The notes below the pieces were generated by a model. That model was not told the origin of the DNA. It ran no database searches and saw nothing but the letters and a program-made list of their open reading frames with translations. DNA of 64,000 nucleotides, taken from positions 434,001-498,000 of the forward strand of contig NZ_AP024469.1 of the NCBI RefSeq assembly GCF_016865365.1. Reading direction: 5' to 3'. How positions within the stretch are numbered: position 1 is the stretch's first letter; every line of letters begins with the position of its first letter. The stretch comes from Geobacter sp. SVR (GTDB taxonomy: Bacteria > Desulfobacterota > Desulfuromonadia > Geobacterales > Pseudopelobacteraceae). The position numbers and the translations under genes are program-made. Positions 58,510 through 64,000 of the stretch are shown here, piece after piece.

Positions 58510-60531
58510 TTGGGAATAGAGTGGAGGAAAATCCATGGCCTACTGATTGTCTGCGCCGGTTTACTGCTTCTCTTCATAGACTTCCTGGGACTCTTCGAAG
58601 GCATAAACTCTTTTCTTTTCGATCTGTCCTTCAGGATCAGGGGGGGGCGGCCCACCGACAGCAGGATCGTCATTGCCGCCATCGATGAAAGGAGCCTGGA
58701 GACCCTGGGGAGATGGCCGATACGGCGGAGTTGGTACGCCGATTTGCTGGACCGTACAAGAAAGGCCGCAGTGGTCGGGTTCGACATCATCATGGCCGAA
58801 CCGACTGCTGACGATGCCCTTCTGGCCGAAGCCATCAGGCGGCATACCCGGGTCGTGCTCCCCGTCTACGTATCCGCCGGCAGGTTGGCGGTCATTCATC
58901 CGGCCGGGGCGTTCGCTCCGGCCGGAACGGGACATGTGCATATCGAGCCGGGCATCGACGGCATCGTCAGGAAGCTGTTCCACTCTCTCTACTTCGACAA
59001 TGCCTCGCTCCCTTCCCTGGCTTCGGTCATGTACGAATTGGCACGGAGCACGAAGGACGGTTGGCGGCCCCACTATCCGGGGCGCGGTCTGCCTGCGCCG
59101 GCTGGCACCATCGTCCAGGGCGATCCGATGGGGATCAATTATTACGGAGGGCCGCACAGTTTCCGGTACGTTTCATTGGCGGATGTCGTGGCAGGCGCAT
59201 ACCCACAGAGCTTTTTCAGGGATAAAATAGTACTGGTGGGGGTCACGGCCGCAGGGCTGAAGGATGAAGTGCTGACCCCCTTTTCCCGTCAGAGGAACCG
59301 CATGCCATCCGTCGAGCTCCAGGCCACCGTTTTGAACAACCTCCTGGATGGCAACGGCATCCGGGACATTCCCGGCTGGATAAATGCCGTGCTTGCCATG
59401 GCGCTCTTCGGCATCTGTTTCGCGCTGACCGGGGGCGAGACTGACCGGCGCATCATCTCCCTCTGGTTGGGGGGACTCGTATTGGTGACGTTGGCTTTTT
59501 TCTGCTCGTTTTCGTTGTGGGACCTTCGGGGGGCGCCGGCACTGTCCTATGCCTCGGTCACCGTGGCCTGCCTTATGTCATACCTGTTCAGGCTCGACGT
59601 ACTGGCCAGGAAACTCGACCGGGAATATGCGGTGGTCGCCTCCCATCTCAACGTGAGCCCGGTCTCAACCGGCCGTCCCGTGCCGCAGACCGGACTTCCG
59701 GGGTGTATTTCGCCCAAAGGCCTCAATGAAAAGATCGAGATGCTGGTGATGCTCGTCGAAGAGCTGCTGAAAACGCATAGCAGGCTGGACAGGGAAACCA
59801 CCGAGCGCATCGAGGCGATGGGGGAACTCCGGCAGAAAGAGCAGATGCTGATTCAGCAGAGCCGTATGGCCGCCATGGGAGAGATGCTCAACAACATTGC
59901 CCATCAGTGGCGTCAGCCGCTGAATGTGCTGGGACTCGCGCTCCAGCAGGTGGGGCTGTTCTATGAGTATGGCAAGCTGGATAAAGAGCTGCTCGACGCC
60001 AACATCGCCAAGGCAATGAAGATTCTGCTGCACCTGTCCCAGACCATTGACGATTTCCGGAACTTCTCCACCCCGGATAAGGAGAAGAGCCTGTTCAGGG
60101 TGGATCAGGTCATTGCGAGAACCGTCTCGCTCATCGAAGAAAGTTTCAGGAACCAGAACATCACCATCGAAATGCGCGTTATCGGTGAGCCCTGCATCAA
60201 CGGTTATCCCAACGAGTTCGGCCAGGTGATCCTCAACATTCTGATGAATGCCCGCGACGCATTTCTGGAGCGGGGTACGCGCAATGCGCGGGTGGAGGTC
60301 TGCTCCCGGACCGAGCACGGTAAAACCGTGGTGACCATCGCCGACAACGCCGGCGGGATCAGCGAAGAGATCATGGGAAGCATTTTCGACGCCTATTTCA
60401 CCACCAAGGAACTGGGCAAGGGAACCGGCGTGGGGCTGTTCATGTCGAAGACAATTATCGAGAAAAACATCGGGGGCCGTCTTACGGCACGAAATACAGG
60501 AGAGGGTGTCGAATTCAGGATAGAGGCATGA
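58510..60531 (+). CDS. CHASE2 sensor histidine kinase
   Basis: A 673-residue membrane kinase. One N-terminal helix, an extracytoplasmic CHASE2 domain (about 35-290: VIAAIDERSLETLGRWPIRR, FDIIMAEP), three helices (about 295-370), then a coiled coil and a HisKA-like H-box (EMLNNIAHQWRQPLN, His465) and HATPase_c (NILMNARDAF, DNAGGISEEI, GTGVGLFMS). TTG 58510 is the likely start. It ends in ATGA overlap with the response regulator. Confidence 0.92.
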   Translation: MGIEWRKIHGLLIVCAGLLLLFIDFLGLFEGINSFLFDLSFRIRGGRPTDSRIVIAAIDERSLETLGRWPIRRSWYADLLDRTRKAAVVGFDIIMAEPTADDALLAEAIRRHTRVVLPVYVSAGRLAVIHPAGAFAPAGTGHVHIEPGIDGIVRKLFHSLYFDNASLPSLASVMYELARSTKDGWRPHYPGRGLPAPAGTIVQGDPMGINYYGGPHSFRYVSLADVVAGAYPQSFFRDKIVLVGVTAAGLKDEVLTPFSRQRNRMPSVELQATVLNNLLDGNGIRDIPGWINAVLAMALFGICFALTGGETDRRIISLWLGGLVLVTLAFFCSFSLWDLRGAPALSYASVTVACLMSYLFRLDVLARKLDREYAVVASHLNVSPVSTGRPVPQTGLPGCISPKGLNEKIEMLVMLVEELLKTHSRLDRETTERIEAMGELRQKEQMLIQQSRMAAMGEMLNNIAHQWRQPLNVLGLALQQVGLFYEYGKLDKELLDANIAKAMKILLHLSQTIDDFRNFSTPDKEKSLFRVDQVIARTVSLIEESFRNQNITIEMRVIGEPCINGYPNEFGQVILNILMNARDAFLERGTRNARVEVCSRTEHGKTVVTIADNAGGISEEIMGSIFDAYFTTKELGKGTGVGLFMSKTIIEKNIGGRLTARNTGEGVEFRIEA

Positions 60532-60533
60532 GG

Positions 60534-60947
60534 ATGAAACCATCACCTGCGCAGGCACATCCCTCGCGTTCTCTGCTTGTCGTAGAGGACGACAAAGCGT
60601 CACGGGACCTGCTCGGTCTCATGATAGCCACCAAGTTCCCGGAGGTCACGATCCATTATGCCGAGGACGGCAGGGCGGGACTGGAGCTGTTCAAGCGGCA
60701 TACCCCCTTTGTCGTCATCACCGACGTCAATCTGCCGGAGATGGACGGCATCCAGATGGCCACGGAGATCAGGGTGCTCAAGGCAGACACCAAGCTCATC
60801 GTGATCACCGCCTACAGCGACAGGGACTATCTGGAGAAGTTCAACCGGATAGGTTTCGATGCCTATATTCTCAAGCCCATTGTTTTCAGCAAGCTGTTCA
60901 ATGCCGTTGAGGACTGCTTTGCGGAGGCGGGGATGGAGCCGCATTGA
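60534..60947 (+). CDS. Single-domain response regulator
   Basis: A 137-residue receiver (REC) domain without output: acidic pocket VVEDDKASRD, phosphorylated Asp in VVITDVNLPEMDG, and the conserved Lys in YILKPIV. It probably receives phosphate from the kinase encoded just upstream. ATG 60534 has GAGG 7 nt upstream; an in-frame ATG at 60528 overlaps the kinase stop codon and would give two more residues. Confidence 0.9.
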   Translation: MKPSPAQAHPSRSLLVVEDDKASRDLLGLMIATKFPEVTIHYAEDGRAGLELFKRHTPFVVITDVNLPEMDGIQMATEIRVLKADTKLIVITAYSDRDYLEKFNRIGFDAYILKPIVFSKLFNAVEDCFAEAGMEPH

Positions 60948-60998
60948 CCGGAGGCGCCGCGTATTCCGTGGCGGGTTGCCTCCTGTCAATCGGGCTGT

Positions 60999-61697
60999 CT
61001 ACTGCATCTGATAGACGACATTGACCGTTGCGGTAATCTCGATGGTTCCCAGCAGGAACGATGCTTCGCTGCTCCTGAGAGCTCCGGCTGCAACGGGGAA
61101 CGGCTGCGCCTGACCTTTGTAGTCGTACTCGATCTGCCGGGCCGGTCCCAGCCCGCACCCGAATTTTTTCGCGAGAAATTCGGCTTTCCTGTGTGCATCA
61201 TCCGACGCTTTTTCCAGTGCCGTTGCCTTGAGCTTCTCAATATCGCCGGAAAGGAACCGGATACCCTGGATACTGTTCGCACCGAGTTTGAGTGCGTTGT
61301 CCAGTATGACATCCAGCCGGGCAAGGTCATGGATTTCTGAAACGATATCCCTGCTGACCCGGTACCCTTCCGGGCTGGCGACGTTGCCCCCCTCCCGATG
61401 GAATTGCCCGCCTCTTTCTTCGTACACACCAAGGCTGGAAGTGTTTATGTCATCCGGCTTTACGCCGGAATCCAGCAGCATCTCCTGTATTTTCGCGACG
61501 TTTTCGTCAACAGCTTTTTTAGCGGAAACGATATTCCTGTCCACCCGTGAAACCTGCACATAGATGGTGGCCATGTCAGGTTTTACGGTAACAATGCCGG
61601 TTCCGGATACTTTGATCACCTTGTCTTCCTGCGCACTTGCAGGGGAACAGAGGCAATAAAGCCAGAAAAAGACCAGAAGGAGTTTCAGGCGGTTCAT
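60999..61697 (-). CDS. SIMPL (DUF541) periplasmic protein
   Basis: A 232-residue exported protein with a signal peptide (1-22). The SIMPL domain reads VIKVSGTGIVTVKPDMATIYV at the start and DARKAEFLAKKFG-like HRKAEFLAKKFGCGLG later, ending VVYQMQ. E. coli relatives are oxidative-stress-related; the function is unknown. It is convergent with the response regulator. Confidence 0.88.
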   Translation of the reverse strand: MNRLKLLLVFFWLYCLCSPASAQEDKVIKVSGTGIVTVKPDMATIYVQVSRVDRNIVSAKKAVDENVAKIQEMLLDSGVKPDDINTSSLGVYEERGGQFHREGGNVASPEGYRVSRDIVSEIHDLARLDVILDNALKLGANSIQGIRFLSGDIEKLKATALEKASDDAHRKAEFLAKKFGCGLGPARQIEYDYKGQAQPFPVAAGALRSSEASFLLGTIEITATVNVVYQMQ

Positions 61698-61747
61698 TTC
61701 TATCCTCGCATGATGTTCTGAAAACCGGAGCAGCAGTAGTCGGCCTG

Positions 61748-62773
61748 CTAGAGATCCGCTTCACGCAGGAAACGGGCAGCGTCCTCGGGGGAGGTGGGGT
61801 TGATGTAGAAACCGGTACCCCATTCGAAGCCTGCCACCTGGGTCAGGCGCGGCACCAGTTCGATGTGCCAGTGGTAGTCGTACTCCAGCGAACTCCAGTG
61901 GTTAGGTTTTCCGGTGCGGCGGTGCATCGGAGGTGCGGTATGCAGGATGAAATTGTAGGGTGCGTCTTTCAGCACGGTCTTGACCCTCAACAGCATGTCC
62001 TTCATTGCCACTGCCAGTTCGGCCAACTGGGCGTCGTTCATCAGGGCGAAGTCGTGACTGTGCCGTTTGGGGTAGAGCCGAAGTTCGAACGGCGAACTGG
62101 AGGCATAGGGGGTCAGGATCACGTAGTTGGAGAATTCGCGCACCACCCGCTCCCCCTCGCGCAGCTCGAAATTGATCAGGTCGCAGTAGATGCAGCGTTC
62201 CTTTTCGGAGAAATACTTGCGGGAAACCCTCAGCGCGGTGGTGGCCACCGGCGGCAGGAGCGGAACGGCGATCAACTGGCTGTGAGAGTGGTGCAGGGTG
62301 GCACCGGCCCGGCTGCCGTGGTTCTTGAACAGTACCATGTAGCGGAAACGGGAATCCCGGCGCAGGTCGAGATAGCGGGCACGGTAAGCGGTCAGCACGC
62401 CGCTGATCTCGTGGTGCGTCAGGTCGGCCAGGGTGCGGTCGTGATCCGGGGTTTCGATGATCACCTCGTGGGCGCCGATGCCGTTCATCACGTCGTACAG
62501 GCCGTAGCCGCGGTTGTTGAGCTCACCTTCGACCCGCAGCGCCGGATACTTGTTGGGTATCACCCGTACGCGCCAGTTGGCCGTATTGGGTGCGCCGCCG
62601 GGGCGGATGGCATAGATCTCGGGCGGGGTCTTGTCCTCGTTGCCGTAGCAGAAGGGGCAGGCCAGCATGCCGTCTCCTTCCGGTTCGACCTGAAAATCAC
62701 GCGGCCGGCGGCCGCGTTCAGTGGCAATGATTACCCAATGCAGTTTGATCGGGTCCCAGCGTAGTTCGGACAT
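61748..62773 (-). CDS. galT: Galactose-1-phosphate uridylyltransferase
   Basis: A 341-residue HIT-superfamily nucleotidyltransferase. Two CxxC zinc pairs (CPFCYGNE and CIYCDLIN), and the active-site HSHSQLIA (HxHxQ) with the uridylylated His. Members of this group in bacteria may act on glucose-1-phosphate or ADP/UDP-sugar exchange; neighbouring GH57 suggests alpha-glucan metabolism. A heptamer-repeat hairpin lies between galT and the GH57 gene. Confidence 0.88.
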   Translation of the reverse strand: MSELRWDPIKLHWVIIATERGRRPRDFQVEPEGDGMLACPFCYGNEDKTPPEIYAIRPGGAPNTANWRVRVIPNKYPALRVEGELNNRGYGLYDVMNGIGAHEVIIETPDHDRTLADLTHHEISGVLTAYRARYLDLRRDSRFRYMVLFKNHGSRAGATLHHSHSQLIAVPLLPPVATTALRVSRKYFSEKERCIYCDLINFELREGERVVREFSNYVILTPYASSSPFELRLYPKRHSHDFALMNDAQLAELAVAMKDMLLRVKTVLKDAPYNFILHTAPPMHRRTGKPNHWSSLEYDYHWHIELVPRLTQVAGFEWGTGFYINPTSPEDAARFLREADL

Positions 62774-62789
62774 ACAGTCTCCATTCAGT

Positions 62790-62860
62790 GATTGGTGATT
62801 GGGGACTGGGGATTGGTAACGGCTTTTACCAGTCCCCGATCACCGGTCCCCAGTCACCGG
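62790..62860. repeat. 7-nt-period inverted repeat
   Basis: Four exact heptamers GATTGGT, GATTGGG, GACTGGG, GATTGGT occupy 62790-62817. The opposite arm (62828-62855 and onward) reads, on the minus strand, GACTGGG, GACCGGT, GATCGGG, GACTGGT. Together they can fold into a long imperfect hairpin between galT and the GH57 gene. Confidence 0.85.
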
Positions 62861-62861
62861 T

Positions 62862-64000
62862 TTAAATCAGCCAGTTATCCAGCTCGATCTCCGGTCCGGC
62901 GTAGTACAGCATCAACGGCGCATCCGAAGGCCAGCGGCCGATCTCCTCGTTGTCGCGCACCAGGCTGACGGAGGCGAACAGCTTGCTCCTGGGGGCCAGT
63001 TTGATGCAGTCCAGCGGGATGGCCACCTCGCACACCTTGGAGATGTTCCAGCGGCAGTGACCGCGGGTCGGTATCCAGATGTTGCTGTCCTTGACCTGCA
63101 GCAGGGATTCTTCGCTGCGCATCTGCATCGGGAGGCGGTATTCCCGGTCGCTGATCAGGTGCAGGTTGAGGATGTCGATGTCGCGCAGCAGCCGGGAGAG
63201 GTCCTGAATGCCGTCGATGCGGAAGAAGAGCGTGGTGCGGTTGAAGCCGTAGTAGAAGCTCTGCAGCATGCGGTCGGAGGAATGCATGGCCGAGCCCTGG
63301 CGGGTCAGGTCGTACAGCCCGGCAGCCAGCCATTCGAAGTAGTCGCTGATCCGGCCGTCGATCTCCGGTTCGATGAAGGCGGCCGGTTCGCGCACCAGGC
63401 CGGCCGGACTCTTTTTTTTGATCGGTTCCAGCAATTCGCGGGGCGGGTCCTGCTGCAGCAGTCGATAGACGTTCATCAGGTGCAGGCGGAACAGCCGGTC
63501 GAAGCGGTCGCTGTGGGGTGAAAAATGGTCGTCGCCATACCACCAGAACCAGTCGCTCCCTTCGGCGGCATACAGCGATCGGCAGATCCGCTCGGCAGTT
63601 TCGTCGAAAGGCCCGGAAGGCTCGCCCGCCAGCAGGGCAGCCACTCCCGGGTGGCCGGTAACAGCCGCTTCGCGAGCCTGCGCCAGCAGATCCCAGCCCA
63701 GGTTCTCCTCGGGGTGTCCGATCCAGATGCCGTAGTTGGCGTTGATCCAGGAACCGGGATGGATGCCGTGCAGCCGCCCGTCGAAGCGGGTATGTTCCAG
63801 TACCGCCGAGCAGGTGGTCAGGGTGAGTTCAGGTGACGCGGCGATGTTGGCGTACATCTTCTGGAGGAAGTCGTAGGCGTTGTTTTCATAGTATTCCCAG
63901 GCGTTTTCACCGTCCAGAATGATCGGGATCACCCGCTGGTCGCCGCCGATATGCGACTTGATGGACAGAAGCCGGTTGCAGAAATCCATGGCAGCCCGGT
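62862..64000 (-). CDS. Glycoside hydrolase family 57 protein (partial, C-terminal part)
   Basis: At least 379 residues in frame, still open at the window edge, so the N-terminus and the catalytic Glu are missing. The visible part has the GH57 acid segment IPIILDGENAWEYYENN, HGIHPGSWINANYGIWIGHPEEN, and DWFWWYGDDHFSP typical of the family; a DUF1957-like helical and a C-terminal beta domain follow. GH57 enzymes act on alpha-glucans (amylase or branching type). It is upstream of galT on the same strand. Confidence 0.9.
   Translation of the reverse strand, partial: RAAMDFCNRLLSIKSHIGGDQRVIPIILDGENAWEYYENNAYDFLQKMYANIAASPELTLTTCSAVLEHTRFDGRLHGIHPGSWINANYGIWIGHPEENLGWDLLAQAREAAVTGHPGVAALLAGEPSGPFDETAERICRSLYAAEGSDWFWWYGDDHFSPHSDRFDRLFRLHLMNVYRLLQQDPPRELLEPIKKKSPAGLVREPAAFIEPEIDGRISDYFEWLAAGLYDLTRQGSAMHSSDRMLQSFYYGFNRTTLFFRIDGIQDLSRLLRDIDILNLHLISDREYRLPMQMRSEESLLQVKDSNIWIPTRGHCRWNISKVCEVAIPLDCIKLAPRSKLFASVSLVRDNEEIGRWPSDAPLMLYYAGPEIELDNWLI

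Noticed and set aside
62790-62860. CRISPR array
   Set aside because: Units are 7 nt without spacers, and the arms are reverse complements; there are no cas genes.

Overview
The window looks like the chromosome of a strictly anaerobic, metal-reducing delta-proteobacterium of the Geobacteraceae/Desulfuromonadales group. The gene content supports this: a nine-heme lipoprotein c-type cytochrome, a Hyb-type membrane-bound [NiFe] uptake hydrogenase, an anaerobe-type hybrid cluster protein, futalosine-pathway menaquinone synthesis (mqnE), rubrerythrin-like and TIGR04073-like proteins, and a GH57/GalT pair. No species can be named from the sequence alone. Coding density is high and GC-rich, so long antisense shadow frames are common. 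No tRNA, rRNA, CRISPR array or prophage was seen.

Layout. 1-2 kb: the end of a sensor kinase, then a B12-binding radical SAM enzyme behind a PhoB/OmpR-type array of 11-nt repeats. 2-6.4 kb: minus-strand envelope and redox genes (nine-heme cytochrome, small membrane protein, DUF3108 protein). 6.5-8.6 kb: fmdB-like gene, folD, galU. 8.7-14.2 kb, minus strand: TIGR04073-like protein, family B DNA polymerase, peroxiredoxin, cardiolipin synthase, Rieske ferredoxin. 14.3-18.2 kb: a nitrogen module with a sigma-54 promoter, an outer-membrane protein gene, glnK, amtB and a soluble histidine kinase. 18.2-30.3 kb: mixed housekeeping genes (rlpA-like, SDR, AcpH, recD, VTT protein, WYL regulator, MidA-like methyltransferase, HAD, rubrerythrin-like, dtd, DUF4403, a four-helix-bundle gene with a 9-nt repeat hairpin, and a DUF362 ferredoxin).

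30.4-32.2 kb: hcp behind an HcpR-like palindrome. 32.4-38.1 kb: a compact hydrogenase operon (small subunit, FeS subunit, cytochrome b subunit, large subunit, maturation protease). 38.2-43.0 kb: DUF488, CBS/PAS/GGDEF protein, mqnE, methyltransferase. 43.0-46.5 kb, minus strand: a fluoride-response operon. It starts with a sigma-70 promoter and a recognisable fluoride riboswitch whose 3' pseudoknot strand is also the 5' arm of an intrinsic terminator. Enolase, a HAD protein, a PAP2 phosphatase, the CrcB fluoride channel and a DUF190 protein follow. 46.6-50.8 kb: hyaluronan-synthase-like glycosyltransferase, an intact IS3-family element, fabH. 50.9-53.9 kb: inositol monophosphatase and the YggT-DivIVA-YggU cluster, then a SlyD-like isomerase with a Cys-rich insert. 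53.9-61.7 kb: MJ0042/DUF3426 protein, a TIGR02757-type protein with an endonuclease-III-like FeS loop, and a LysM-FecR protein followed by a CHASE2 histidine kinase and a response regulator. 61.7-64 kb: galT and a GH57 glycosidase cut by the window edge.

The strongest observations are the riboswitch-controlled enolase/CrcB operon, the Pho-box-like promoter of the radical SAM gene, the sigma-54 promoter of the ammonium module, the HcpR-like site, and two families of short-period repeat hairpins (7-nt and 9-nt).
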